Source: Acrocarpospora phusangensis
Lineage (GTDB): Bacteria; Actinomycetota; Actinomycetes; Streptosporangiales; Streptosporangiaceae
Assembly (NCBI RefSeq): GCF_016862995.1
Contig: NZ_BOOA01000011.1
Location: 1 to 64,000, forward strand
Length of the DNA stretch: 64,000 bases
Direction: 5' to 3'
Shown here: piece by piece, positions 1-8,663 of the stretch
Layout of the letters: each line of letters starts with the position of its first letter
Numbering within the stretch: the stretch's first letter is position 1
The notes under the pieces: model-generated
What the model saw: the letters and a program-made list of their open reading frames with translations, nothing else
The model's database searches: none
Told to the model about the DNA's origin: nothing
Translations under genes and position numbers: made by a program

Positions 1-442
1 CATCGCCAGCATGTGACGCCCTCTCGTCACTGGAATGTGACGTGCTCATGGCCGCGCCGCTCCCCGGGCCTCCGACCCCACCCGAGATCCATTGCGACGA
101 CGACTAAGACTCTGAAATCCGGGGCAACCCCTGCGGTCTGATCACGGCGGGAGGTCACGCCAGCGTTCGGCCGACGCCAGAGCGTCCAGGCTGATCCGCT
201 CCAGGAACGCACCACCCCTGGCCAGGCGGCGTCCCACAGGTGTGTCGAGCCCGAACGTCTGCCCCGCCGAACTCAGTTGCGGCCCCTCCCTGGACGGCCC
301 ATGCTGGCGGCCACGGTGATCCGAGAGGCGATGCCGCACGACTGGCCCAAGATGTCCATCACGGCATCGCGGCTGACCCCGAATCCCCCAAGCGGCGGCA
401 GCCGTCCCGGTTCGCACCGGAGTTTGACCCGGAATCCGGAGA
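1..442. other. no recognisable gene
   Basis: This left-edge stretch carries only short overlapping reading frames on both strands, none with a recognisable motif, good ribosome binding site or coherent codon use. It lies downstream of the minus-strand polyphosphate kinase gene. I see no clear hairpin terminator in it. Confidence 0.5.
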
Positions 443-1393
443 TCAGGGCTGGCCGGCCGCCGTATGGTCTTCGTCGAAGATGTCAGCCGCGGAGATCACG
501 ATGAGCGGGTCGGGAACGCCGACGACCTCGTGGTCCTTGTCGTCGTACTCGAAGAGGCTGAGGACGTGGCGCATGGCCTCCAGCCGTGCGCGCTTCTTGT
601 CGTTGCTCTTGATGACGGTCCACGGCGCCGCCTCGGTGTCGGTGTGCAGGAACATGTCCTCCTTGGCCTGCGTGTAGTCGTCCCACCTGTGCAGCGAGGC
701 CAGGTCCGTCGAGGACAGCTTCCACTGCCGCACCGGGTCGACCTGGCGGATGATGAAGCGGGTGCGCTGCTCGGCCCGGGAGACCGAGAACCAGAGCTTG
801 ACCAGGTGCAGCCCGGACTCCACCAGCAGGCTCTCCACGCGGGGCGCCTGTTCGATGAACTCCAGGTACTGGTGTTCATCGCAGAAGCCCATGACGCGCT
901 CCACCCCGGCCCGGTTGTACCAGGAGCGGTCGAACAGCACGATCTCCCCGTCGGCGGGCAGGTGGGCGATGTACCGCTGGAAGTACCACTGGCTGCGCTC
1001 GCGCTCGCTGGGTTTCTCCAGGGCGACCACCGTGGCTCCGCGGGGGTTGAGGTGCTCGGTGAACCGTTTGATGGTGCCGCCCTTGCCCGCCGCGTCGCGT
1101 CCCTCGAACAACACGACGAGACGTCGTCCTGAGCCCTTGATCCAGTACTGCAGTTTCAGCAGTTCGATCTGGAGCAGCCGTTTGTCACGTTCGTATTCGT
1201 CACGGGGAAGGCGCTCCTCGTACGGGTAGTGCTGCCGCCAGGTGTCCACTGGCCGCCCATCGGCGCGCAGCAGCACCGGATCGTCGTCGCGGTCGTCGAC
1301 CCACAGCCCGGGCGTGGTGTCGAGCAGTTCGCTGTGCTCTGCCGCGACCTGCGGTTGCATGACGGGCGGATGCTCGCCGTACCGGGCGGTCAC
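443..1393 (-). CDS. ppk2: polyphosphate kinase 2 (PPK2 family)
   Basis: This is a PPK2-type kinase that moves phosphate between polyphosphate and nucleotides in the cytoplasm. With the GTG start the product is 316 residues. It has the PPK2 Walker A loop GRDAAGKGG at about 98-106, the Walker B strand IVLFDRSWYNR at about 151-161 and the lid region RFIIRQVDPVRQWKLS further on. The chosen GTG overlaps the stop of the upstream small membrane gene as GTGA, which suggests translational coupling. An ATG at 1360 (MQPQVAAEH) is an equally possible start and gives 305 residues. The gene sits in one direction with a small membrane protein and a PiT phosphate transporter, a sensible phosphate uptake and storage group. 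The family call is secure. Substrate preference (ADP, AMP or GDP) cannot be read from sequence. Confidence 0.93.
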   Translation of the reverse strand: MTARYGEHPPVMQPQVAAEHSELLDTTPGLWVDDRDDDPVLLRADGRPVDTWRQHYPYEERLPRDEYERDKRLLQIELLKLQYWIKGSGRRLVVLFEGRDAAGKGGTIKRFTEHLNPRGATVVALEKPSERERSQWYFQRYIAHLPADGEIVLFDRSWYNRAGVERVMGFCDEHQYLEFIEQAPRVESLLVESGLHLVKLWFSVSRAEQRTRFIIRQVDPVRQWKLSSTDLASLHRWDDYTQAKEDMFLHTDTEAAPWTVIKSNDKKRARLEAMRHVLSLFEYDDKDHEVVGVPDPLIVISAADIFDEDHTAAGQP

Positions 1394-1593
1394 GCGGCCA
1401 GCATGGTGTACAGGCCGAGGCCGATCCCGGCGGCGACGAGCAGCAGGCATGCGCCGGCGCCGGCGCGGCCGGACACCCGGCCGCTCGACAGGCCCACCAG
1501 GGCCAGGGAGAACAACGTCGCCAGGCCCACTCCGGCCACCAGCGAGGTCACCAGCACTTTCCAGAGCGCGTCCAGGTCGAGGAATTCGTTCAT
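1390..1593 (-). CDS. small membrane protein of the phosphate operon
   Basis: This is a 67-residue protein with two hydrophobic segments (roughly residues 10-35 and 45-66), predicted to sit in the cytoplasmic membrane. The ATG at 1593 is preferred over an upstream frame extension because AAGGA lies at a good distance before it. It starts 14 bases after the PiT transporter stop and overlaps the PPK2 gene by four bases, so the three genes look like one operon. I recognise no domain. Its position suggests an accessory role in phosphate transport, but that is inference. Confidence 0.7.
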   Translation of the reverse strand: MNEFLDLDALWKVLVTSLVAGVGLATLFSLALVGLSSGRVSGRAGAGACLLLVAAGIGLGLYTMLAA

Positions 1594-1607
1594 GCCGATC
1601 CCGTCCT

Positions 1608-2744
1608 TCACAGGCGAGCGGGGACGAGCCCGCCGCTCCACTCGTCGTTAACGTTGCCCGCGTGCACCGGACGCCGGCGCGCGGCCAGGTAGAGGAGGCC
1701 CGACAGCAAGAGTGCCGCCGCGAACACCACACCGACCCCCAAGACTCCCCCAATACTGCTGGCCCCCGCCCAGGCCAGCGCTCCCACCGCGGCCGCGGCA
1801 GGCAGGGTGACCAGCCAGGCCGCCCCCATCCGGACCGCCAGCCCCCAGCGCACCTGCGCCAGCCGCTTGCCCAGTCCCGCGCCGACGACCGAACCGGTGC
1901 ACACGTGCGTGGTCGACAGCGGGAATCCGAAGTGGGACGAGGCGAAGATCACGGCCGCCGACGAACTTTCGGCCGCGAAGCCTTGCGGTGTCTCGATGTC
2001 GGTCAGCCCTTTGCCCAAGGTCCGGATCACCCGCCAGCCGCCCACGTACGTGCCGAGCGCGATCGCGGCGGCACTGGCCACGATCACCCACAGCGGCGTG
2101 CCGGCGTCCTCGCCGAGAGTTCCGGCGGCGATCATGGCCAGGGTGATGACCCCCATGGTCTTCTGCGCGTCGTTGGTGCCGTGCGCCAGCGACACCAGCG
2201 AGGCCGACCCGATCTGCCCGAGGCGGAACCCGCGCTCGCGCGCTCGCTCCGGCACCGACCGGGTCAGCCGGTAGACCAGATACGTGCCGAGTGTGGCCAC
2301 GGCGATGGCGGTCAGCGGCGCGAGCACCGCGGGCAGCAGAACCTTGCCGACGATCTCACCGATCTTGATCGCCGACGTCCCCGCCGCGATCAGCGTCGCT
2401 CCCACCACGCCGCCGATCAGGGCGTGCGACGAACTCGACGGGATGCCGAAATACCAGGTCAGCAGGTTCCAGGCCAAGCCGCCTACGAGTCCCGCGAACA
2501 CCACGGTGAGCGTGATGGCACCGGTCTCGACGATGCCGGTCGCGATCGTTGCCGCGACCTCCAGGGACAGGAAGGCACCCGCGAAGTTCAGCGCTGCCGA
2601 CAGCGTCACCGCCGCCCTCGGTCCTAAGGCGCCGGTGGCGATGGACGTCGCCATCGCGTTGGCCGTGTCGTGGAAGCCGTTGGTGAAGTCGAAAACTAGC
2701 GCGGTGGCGACGACCACCGCCAGTAGCAAGGTGTCCGCGTCCAT
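1608..2744 (-). CDS. pit: PiT-family inorganic phosphate transporter
   Basis: This is a low-affinity inorganic phosphate permease of the PiT/PHO4 family in the cytoplasmic membrane. The 378-residue protein is almost wholly hydrophobic and carries both family signatures: NGFHDTANAMAT near the N-terminus and HGTNDAQKTMG in the middle, the paired GxND-type motifs of the inverted-repeat fold. The ATG at 2744 has GGGGGA just upstream. An ATG four codons earlier (2756) lacks a good site. It is the first gene of the transporter, small membrane protein and ppk2 operon, so imported phosphate and polyphosphate metabolism are genetically linked here. No Pho box was identified upstream. Confidence 0.93.
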   Translation of the reverse strand: MDADTLLLAVVVATALVFDFTNGFHDTANAMATSIATGALGPRAAVTLSAALNFAGAFLSLEVAATIATGIVETGAITLTVVFAGLVGGLAWNLLTWYFGIPSSSSHALIGGVVGATLIAAGTSAIKIGEIVGKVLLPAVLAPLTAIAVATLGTYLVYRLTRSVPERARERGFRLGQIGSASLVSLAHGTNDAQKTMGVITLAMIAAGTLGEDAGTPLWVIVASAAAIALGTYVGGWRVIRTLGKGLTDIETPQGFAAESSSAAVIFASSHFGFPLSTTHVCTGSVVGAGLGKRLAQVRWGLAVRMGAAWLVTLPAAAAVGALAWAGASSIGGVLGVGVVFAAALLLSGLLYLAARRRPVHAGNVNDEWSGGLVPARL

Positions 2745-2878
2745 GGCGTCCCCCATGACCCGGGGCTATGGCGCTAATCCCTCAAGGACGCGCATTCCAC
2801 GGAGTTCACCTGACGGCCAACCGGGTGTCACTTCCATCACCGCCCAAGTGTGCGACTGCCGGAGGCCGCACAAATCCC

Positions 2879-2959
2879 TCACCGCGGGCTCAATCGGGCG
2901 ATCGCCGCCTGCTCCCGCTCTTCCGCCAACTGCTCTTGATCCTCGCTGTCGCCGGCCAT
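2879..2959 (-). CDS. possible 26-residue acidic peptide
   Basis: A short reading frame begins with ATG at 2959 preceded by AAGGAGGGG, the strongest ribosome binding site in this part of the window. The product is highly charged and helical-looking (MAGDSEDQEQLAEEREQ...) and has no signal or membrane segment. It could be a genuine small protein or the front of a truncated gene. It resembles no family I can name and lies just upstream of the PiT operon on the same strand. Confidence 0.35.
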   Translation of the reverse strand: MAGDSEDQEQLAEEREQAAIARLSPR

Positions 2960-3062
2960 GAGCCCCTCCTTACTGGCCCCACGACCTACCCCAAATGCAC
3001 GCACTTCGCGCATCCACCTGCCCGTCCGAGGCGCATCACAGGACGACCACGGCGCTGTAACG

Positions 3063-3458
3063 ATGCGCAACGCCCGGAGAACAACAGGCGTCCCATCAAG
3101 GAACTGGGAGCAACATGGATCCGTGGCGGCATCCCCGAGTCCTCCCGACTGCGCATCGCCCCTGCTGAATCAGGCCGTGGCTCTGCTGCGCACCTGGCCC
3201 GCGCTCACGATCAGCACGAATCCCGGCGAGACCACCTTCACTGCGGCAGGCACAGCAATCCTCCGCCTCACCGGCCCCAGCACCGCCCACCTCCACCTCA
3301 CCCGCCCCGCCATCGAACGGCTCCACCATCTCCTCCCCACACCCGAACGGCCCTCCTCCCCCACCGACTCCGGATGGATCACCCTCCACCTGACGACCAC
3401 GACCGACCTCGAACTCCTCCTCGCTCTCATCAGCATCGCGATCAAAGCCCACGCCTGA
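3063..3458 (+). CDS. DUF5519-like (luciferase-family fold) protein
   Basis: The C-terminal 95 residues fit the small actinobacterial family annotated as luciferase family or DUF5519. There is an N-terminal stretch LLRTWPALTI, a central GTAILRLTGPSTAHLHLTRP segment and the typical ending SGWITLHL...ALISIAIKAHA. The function of the family is unknown. I give the ATG at 3063 (131 residues). A GTG at 3123 would give 111 residues and fits the homologous core better. The first 35 residues are low-complexity and may not be translated. The gene stands alone beside mobile-element debris. Confidence 0.55.
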   Translation: MRNARRTTGVPSRNWEQHGSVAASPSPPDCASPLLNQAVALLRTWPALTISTNPGETTFTAAGTAILRLTGPSTAHLHLTRPAIERLHHLLPTPERPSSPTDSGWITLHLTTTTDLELLLALISIAIKAHA

Positions 3459-3685
3459 GGCATGCACGCAGCGACCCGACATCTGCGGCCCAGGCCGTGG
3501 TTCACTGCCCCACCGGCACCGGACAGGTTCTCCTACTGGCCGAACTAACCGGCACCTCGCTGAACTCCCGACCGAGGACAACCGCACCGTACTGATGCAC
3601 TGGCTGGTCAAGCGGGTCCTGCGCGAACGCGCCCAGCAGCACAGCGGGCTGCATACCGCCTCGGCCGACGTTACGGGCGACGGCG

Positions 3686-3879
3686 GACTTCGATGTGATG
3701 TTCACGGCGATCGGCATTGCGCGTGATATTCATCCCGATACGGGCACCGCGAACCAACGCCATCGCCGAACGATGGATCTTGAGCGTCCGGCCACGAATG
3801 CCTCGACCGGATGCTGATTACCGGGCGGCGACATCTGCACGCCGTCCTGACCGAATACATCGATCACTACACTGGCTGA
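3686..3879 (+). pseudogene. transposase relic (IS3/IS481-like integrase core)
   Basis: Read across at least two frameshifts, this segment spells the end of an rve-type integrase core: FDVMFTAIGI, then RVIFIPIRAPRTNAIAERW, then HECLDRMLITGRRHLHAVLTEYIDHYTG followed by a stop. The acidic active-site region upstream is missing, so it is a dead fragment. The flanks, 3459-3685 and 3880-4165, hold no recognisable gene. This insertion debris marks the boundary between the phosphate genes and the secreted-protein genes. Confidence 0.75.
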
Positions 3880-4165
3880 CGACCGCATCGGTCACTGAAT
3901 CAAATACCGCCCAACGGCCGAGCAACTTGCCCACCGGTTACCGATCTGGGCACCACGCGAGTACTCCGCCGCGATCGCCTCGGCGGACTGATCCACGAGT
4001 ATTCCAGATCGCATTAGGTGACACTATTTCGCCAATATGTGCGCGCCGATTTGCGCGATGAACCAAGGCATGGCTGCGCATCCCGTGGCGCGCTTCTTCG
4101 ATGTTCGCCTGGCCGTTACGTGACCGGGGTAGCGGCGGTTCCGCCGAATCGCTGAGCATTCACCC

Positions 4166-5200
4166 ATGTTGCGAAGGTATTCGATATTCACGATCGTCTT
4201 AGGCACGGTGGCGGCACTGGCCACTGCAGCCCCGGCGTCCGCCGCAACGCCGGCAACAGTGTGGACCGCTCCGGGCATGTCGGGCTCGTCATTCTCCGTA
4301 GACGGCAGTCTGGCGTTGACCAGCAGCTCATCCGCCGGTGGTCGCCTGGAGGTACGTCACGCCGGCACCGGCGCGCTGATCCGAGCCATAACCAGCCCGA
4401 TCAGGTTCACTGCGGCGGTCCTGGCCCCGAACAACCAGACCGTGATCGCAGCATTGACCGACACCGGATCCGGGCTGCCGGTTCGTGTGCTGCGGGCGTA
4501 TCGGATCGCCGACGGTGCACTGGTGCGCTCCATTGCGACGGCCGCGACCAGGGACATCACCAGCGTCGACATCTCCCCCGACGCGACGCTGGTGGCCGCA
4601 GCCGACCCCAGAAACTACAGCACGGGCGGCAACGTCCACGTGCACCGGATCGCCGACGGTACCAACGTCGCGCTGCTGACCGTGCCGGCGACGACGGCCG
4701 CGGTGCGCTTCTCCGCAGACGGTCGCCAGCTTGCGGTCAACGACCGGTTCACTGTCGCGGGCCGATTCGTCGGTGGCGTCCGGGTCTTCCGTACCTCGGA
4801 CTGGACGTCGGTGCTCACCCTCGCCGACAACAGCCAGGTGCTGCGCTGGTCCGGCCTCGGCGCGGGACTCTGGGTGACGACAGTCGCCTATGCGAGCCCG
4901 ACCCTGTTGCGGCTGGTCAGCGTGCCTACCGGCGCGATCACCCGCAGCGTGACCCTGCAGGAGTACGACTCGGTGTCCGACGTGTCCAACGACGACACGC
5001 TGATCCTCTCGGGCCGTTGGGCCGCACCGCGCCGATCCCTGAAGCTGTCAACGGCCGCGACCGGAACCGCGATCGCGACCTTCGACTTCGCCGCGGACGT
5101 GTTCGCCGGCGACATCCGCGCCGATGGCAGCCTGTTCAGCTACGCGCTGAACACCACGCCGAGCGCTTACGACGTGTACGTCGGTCGCATCCCGAGTTGA
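4166..5200 (+). CDS. secreted WD40-like beta-propeller protein
   Basis: This is a 344-residue exported protein. Residues 1-27 form a classical signal peptide (basic start, hydrophobic core, ending PASAA). The mature part contains repeated four-strand blades with the SPD/SAD and LRV/VRVF patterns of WD40-like or lactonase propellers, for example VDISPDATLVAAADP, VRFSADGRQLAVND and GDIRADGSLFSYAL. Such folds bind ligands or proteins. No catalytic residue set is visible, so no enzymatic role is claimed. It appears to be a single-gene unit with a strong hairpin directly after the stop. Confidence 0.72.
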   Translation: MLRRYSIFTIVLGTVAALATAAPASAATPATVWTAPGMSGSSFSVDGSLALTSSSSAGGRLEVRHAGTGALIRAITSPIRFTAAVLAPNNQTVIAALTDTGSGLPVRVLRAYRIADGALVRSIATAATRDITSVDISPDATLVAAADPRNYSTGGNVHVHRIADGTNVALLTVPATTAAVRFSADGRQLAVNDRFTVAGRFVGGVRVFRTSDWTSVLTLADNSQVLRWSGLGAGLWVTTVAYASPTLLRLVSVPTGAITRSVTLQEYDSVSDVSNDDTLILSGRWAAPRRSLKLSTAATGTAIATFDFAADVFAGDIRADGSLFSYALNTTPSAYDVYVGRIPS

Positions 5201-5222
5201 GCGTCCGTCACCGAAAGCACAC

Positions 5223-5250
5223 CGCCGCCGAGCCCGGACGCTCGGCGGCG
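5223..5250 (+). terminator. GC-rich hairpin after the propeller gene
   Basis: A perfect 11-bp stem (CGCCGCCGAGC and its complement) with a 6-base loop lies 22 bases after the stop codon. There is no T-run, as is common for actinobacterial terminators. Confidence 0.7.
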
Positions 5251-5488
5251 CGCGGACGAATTTCCGGGTGTCGCCCTTGAACCGGTCACCGACGCGTACC
5301 CGCATGAGCACATGATGACCGGCAATCCCTGTACGACGAGAGCTTGCCGGCCTCCGAACTGGGGGAGGCGATCGATACCGCGCATGACTCCGCTGGCCGG
5401 AGGTCACGGGCAAGGCCAATGCCGAGACCACACGCACACCGACCGCGGACGAGATCAGGCTCTTCGGACTGGATTAGGGCGGGCAAAA

Positions 5489-5551
5489 GTTGTCCAGCTG
5501 AGCGCGTTGTCTGGCGTTGTCCGCCATCGGCCGGGGCGTCCGCTGGACAAC
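5489..5551 (+). promoter_or_regulatory. cluster of GTTGTC half-sites
   Basis: Three direct copies of GTTGTCnnnC (5489, 5506 and 5516) are followed by an inverted copy, GCTGGACAAC, at 5542-5551. The first and last copies form 10-bp arms. The cluster lies about 60-125 bases upstream of the secreted protein gene at 5614 and could be a regulator binding region. No matching regulator is recognised. The rest of 5251-5613 has no gene, although a frame ending ADEIRLFGLD and a stop near 5478 may be a gene remnant. Confidence 0.35.
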
Positions 5552-5613
5552 CCTTCCACGCGTTAGAAACCCAGGTGATACGTGGCCCGGAAAACAGAAG
5601 GGACGAGCCACAG

Positions 5614-5961
5614 ATGATCACAAAATCGGTGAGAGGCAATCGGGCGCTCGGCATCATGGGCGCGACGATTCTCGTTACGGCCGTCACGCTCACCGCACCC
5701 GCACCCGCATCGGCAGCCGACTTTCCCTGCGGGGGCGGCGCGTCGAAGACCTCGACATCCACGACCTCGTGGATGGGGGGCTGTCAGAGCACACAGGCGC
5801 GCATCGACCGCTACTACGCCGGCCTGCCGCGGTCGTACTACGGCCCGCAAGCCGCCGTGTCGTCAGTCACCGCTTCCGACGGAACCCTGATCGGCAACGC
5901 GGCCAGGTTCCTCGTCGCCGGTGGCAGCGGACCGCAGTGGTCGTCCTGGATCTACTTCTGA
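5614..5961 (+). CDS. small secreted protein of unknown function
   Basis: This is a 115-residue product with a clear signal peptide (basic MITKSVRGNR start, hydrophobic core, cleavage after PASA near residue 34). The short mature domain contains two cysteines (DFPCGGG and MGGCQS) that could pair outside the cell. The ATG at 5614 has GAAGGGA upstream. I recognise no family. It is followed 11 bases later by a lipoprotein gene, so the two are probably co-transcribed. Confidence 0.6.
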   Translation: MITKSVRGNRALGIMGATILVTAVTLTAPAPASAADFPCGGGASKTSTSTTSWMGGCQSTQARIDRYYAGLPRSYYGPQAAVSSVTASDGTLIGNAARFLVAGGSGPQWSSWIYF

Positions 5962-5972
5962 GGCGACCGCGG

Positions 5973-6533
5973 ATGGTTGAGCGGCGCTCGCGGTGCGTCG
6001 AGGCCATCGCAGCCGTACTGCTTGCCCTGATCGCCGGTTGCGCCGCATGTGCGCAACCGGCGGATCCCTATGACGGCGATCTACGGCGGGCGCTGAGCCA
6101 GGCGACATCCGACTTCGAACGGCAGGTCCTCACCGACCGGCGCATCACACGGGCGGAATACGAGGAGGCCGTGCGCCGCTACGTGGCGTGCATGCAAGCG
6201 AACGGCATCGGTTTCGAAGCCGTCGATCAGGGACTCGGCTATTACGTTTACGTCGAGACCCCGACCAGCCCGGACCACAATACGATAAACCCCCGATGCC
6301 AGCGCGGCACCACCCTCCTGATCGAACCGATCTATACGGGCATGGTCACCAATCCGGCCAAGGCGGACCCGCGAGACCTGGTCGCGAAGTGCCTCATTCT
6401 TAAGGGGCTGGCCCCGGAGGAGTACTCGGCCGGGGACTTGGCGGCCGACGCAGCGGCGGACTATCGGAACGCGCCATTCGACGGCGACGATCCCCGGGTC
6501 CGCACATGTCACCAGAATCCGTCGATCAATTAG
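5973..6533 (+). CDS. predicted lipoprotein, unknown function
   Basis: This 186-residue protein begins with a lipoprotein signal: an N-terminal basic stretch, a hydrophobic run and the lipobox LIAGC, so it should be anchored outside the membrane. The mature region has the sequence YVACMQANGI, which recurs in uncharacterised actinobacterial lipoproteins, and further cysteines (NPRCQRG, KCLILKG, RTCHQN) that may form disulfides. It follows the small secreted protein gene closely. The function is unknown. The start ATG is the first one after the upstream stop. Confidence 0.65.
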   Translation: MVERRSRCVEAIAAVLLALIAGCAACAQPADPYDGDLRRALSQATSDFERQVLTDRRITRAEYEEAVRRYVACMQANGIGFEAVDQGLGYYVYVETPTSPDHNTINPRCQRGTTLLIEPIYTGMVTNPAKADPRDLVAKCLILKGLAPEEYSAGDLAADAAADYRNAPFDGDDPRVRTCHQNPSIN

Positions 6534-6825
6534 ACCCGAGTCAACCTCCAAGACTCACGCCTTGATCACCATCACTGTGCGGTGCCGCCGCTCGACGTTT
6601 TCCATCTGATCGTCGCGAGGCGTCTTTTGATGCCAAGGAACCCGTGAACGGTGCCCTCCTGGGATTCGATGTCCTCACCCATCCGGGCGAAGGACACGTG
6701 GCCGTCATCACATGGGGAGACGTGGTGACGCCGGTCTACCTGACCCCAGAAACCCGCGCTGCCAGGCCGGGCTGTGCATGCGTAAGGCCTCGCTTGCGAG
6801 GACGTACGGTCATGTGGACGTGTGG
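6534..6825. other. intergenic, convergent
   Basis: This stretch separates the lipoprotein gene from the convergent glycosyltransferase gene. It holds a small CCTCGC/GCGAGG hairpin near 6790-6803 that could act as a terminator. No gene is recognised. Confidence 0.4.
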
Positions 6826-8064
6826 TCAGGTGTGGCTGTCGAGGATGGGCTTGAGTGTTTCGAGAGCGTCGGCCGCGTTGGCGGGGTTTGAGGCGTGCGC
6901 AAGTTGCCGCCCAACGTCGGCGGCGCGCCGGCGCATTTCCAGCGCGTTGTCCACGGCTCGGCGGAGTCGCTTCGCGTTCAGTCGGCCAGCCGGCAGCCTG
7001 ACCCCGACGCCGGCGCGCTCGACGCGCCGGGCCACTTCGGGTTGGTCCCGGCCGAAGGGCACCACGCAGAGTGGGACGCCGGCGAGCAGGGCGGCGTGGA
7101 CGGTGCCCATGCCGCCCGGACAGATCACACAGGCCGCTCGGCGGATGAGGGGGCCGTGGGGGACGAAGCGCTCGACGCGCGCGTTGCGAGGTAACGGCCC
7201 GAGCTCGATGTCGGCGGCGCTCGCGGTGATGACGACGAAGACGTCCCGGTCTGCCAGCGCCCCCAGCGCAGTGGTCGCCAGCCGGCCGTCGGCTTGGCGT
7301 TCGGTCGAGCAGCTCACGAGGATGAGCGGGACGTCGATCGCGGCCAACCAGCCGGGCTCGGGTGCCGGAGGGGACCACACGCCCGGGCCGACGAGGGACA
7401 CGGTCGGCGGCCAGTCCGAACGCGGGTACTCGAGCGGCTCGGCGACCCAGATCATCGTGAGCGGCGCACGCGTCGTCCACATCTCGGTCAGATCGGCAAC
7501 GGTCGACACCCCCAGCCTGGTCCTCAGTTCGTTGAGTTCGGCGAGGAACGGCCGGTAGAAGCGGCGTGTGACGGCACCGACCGCGGCATCTCTCAGTGCG
7601 CCGATGAGATCGGTTCGCGGTGTGAGCCCGAGTCCGGGCGGGGGGAGATCCTTGGATTCGACCGCGAGAGGGTACGTCGCGGTCCAGGCCCAAGGCAGGC
7701 TGGATGCCTCGGCGGCCGCGCCGGCTCCCCAGCACAGTCCGTCGACGACTACTACGTCGGGGCTTGTCTCCTCGAGCGATCGACGCAGGTCGTCGATTTC
7801 GAGCTTGGCGCGGTCGAGGAAGGTCCGCATCGAACGTTCGAACGCCTCGAGCGGGCTGCGCGCCTTCCAGTCGTCCTGTTCGCGAGCGATGATGGCCGGC
7901 GCGACCGTTTCGGCCGCGATCCCCAACTCGGCGAGCAAGGGGATGTGCTGCGGCTGGCATCGCACGGAAACCTCGTGGCCGCGGCTGATCAGCTCCTGCC
8001 ACGCGGGCACGTGAGGAAACAGGTGCCCGGTCTGCGGACTCAGGTAGAACAGGAAGCGGGTCAT
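6826..8064 (-). CDS. GT1-family (macrolide-type) glycosyltransferase
   Basis: This 412-residue cytosolic enzyme has the GT-B fold of nucleotide-sugar glycosyltransferases acting on small molecules. The N-terminal acceptor domain starts MTRFLFYLSPQTGHLFPHVP. The C-terminal donor domain has RFVPHGPLIRRAACVICPGGMGTVHAALLAGVPLCVVPFGRDQPEVARRV at about 299-348. In many relatives the position before GGMGT is histidine (CHGG or HGG); here it is Pro316, which may affect donor binding. The start ATG overlaps the stop of the upstream TetR gene as ATGA, so this enzyme is controlled with its repressor. A detoxifying or self-resistance role, such as glycosylating an antibiotic that is also the TetR ligand, is plausible but inferred. 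Confidence 0.85.
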   Translation of the reverse strand: MTRFLFYLSPQTGHLFPHVPAWQELISRGHEVSVRCQPQHIPLLAELGIAAETVAPAIIAREQDDWKARSPLEAFERSMRTFLDRAKLEIDDLRRSLEETSPDVVVVDGLCWGAGAAAEASSLPWAWTATYPLAVESKDLPPPGLGLTPRTDLIGALRDAAVGAVTRRFYRPFLAELNELRTRLGVSTVADLTEMWTTRAPLTMIWVAEPLEYPRSDWPPTVSLVGPGVWSPPAPEPGWLAAIDVPLILVSCSTERQADGRLATTALGALADRDVFVVITASAADIELGPLPRNARVERFVPHGPLIRRAACVICPGGMGTVHAALLAGVPLCVVPFGRDQPEVARRVERAGVGVRLPAGRLNAKRLRRAVDNALEMRRRAADVGRQLAHASNPANAADALETLKPILDSHT

Positions 8065-8663
8065 GGGTGGTCCTCTCCCAGGAGGCCGCGCAGGAGGCCG
8101 GCGATGGCTTGTTCGGTACGGGCCGGGGATAGGCCCAGCTCGTTACGGAGCACGTTCCACATTGCGATGTCCATCACGGCGGTCAGCTGGACCCGCAAGA
8201 GTTCCCGGTCGGCGCCGTCGACCCGGGCGAGGAACGGGGCAAAGATCGTCGACACCCACTGCGCGTGCTCGGTACGGGCGTTGTCGACGAGCGAGGCGAT
8301 CCAGGGCGAACGCTGAGCCTGCACAAGGTTTCGCAGAGCGAGACGTCCGTTTCGCTCGTAGTGCACCATCAGGTTGTTCACGGCGTCGTGGAAGTCCCCG
8401 ACTCGCGCCGCGAACCTCTGCTCGGCCACATCCGCGGCGAGCTGGCTCGCGACCGAGGCCAGCAGACCGTCCCTGCTCCCGTAGCGACGCAGCACCGTCT
8501 TGCTCGATACGCCCGCGCGCGCGGCCACCTGCTCGACGGTGATCTCGTCCAGCCACAGCTCGTGGTACAGCGCGAGCGCCGCCGACACGATCTGCTCGCC
8601 GGTTCGGGCCGCAGTCTCCGCCCGCACCGTCATCCGATACGGACGAGACCCCTCCAATTTCAT
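8061..8663 (-). CDS. TetR-family transcriptional repressor
   Basis: This is a 200-residue regulator with an N-terminal TetR helix-turn-helix (IVSAALALYHELWLDEITVEQVAARAGVSSKTVLRRYGSRDGLL) and a variable ligand-binding C-terminal half. I prefer the ATG at 8663: a plausible promoter (TTGACC, a 17-base spacer, CACTAT) ends six bases before it, giving a leaderless transcript. An ATG at 8633 would give 190 residues. The gene overlaps the glycosyltransferase start by four bases. A perfect 20-bp inverted repeat covers its promoter and first codons, the expected place for an autoregulatory operator. Confidence 0.85.
   Translation of the reverse strand: MKLEGSRPYRMTVRAETAARTGEQIVSAALALYHELWLDEITVEQVAARAGVSSKTVLRRYGSRDGLLASVASQLAADVAEQRFAARVGDFHDAVNNLMVHYERNGRLALRNLVQAQRSPWIASLVDNARTEHAQWVSTIFAPFLARVDGADRELLRVQLTAVMDIAMWNVLRNELGLSPARTEQAIAGLLRGLLGEDHP

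Noticed and set aside
3096-3611. Long minus-strand reading frame opposite the DUF5519-like gene
   Set aside because: Its composition is Gly/Arg-rich as expected for the mirror of a GC-rich plus-strand gene, and it has no motif or ribosome site.
6572-8002. 476-codon minus-strand frame overlapping the glycosyltransferase
   Set aside because: It is a shifted-frame shadow: low-complexity Arg/Pro-rich protein, while the other frame gives a textbook glycosyltransferase.
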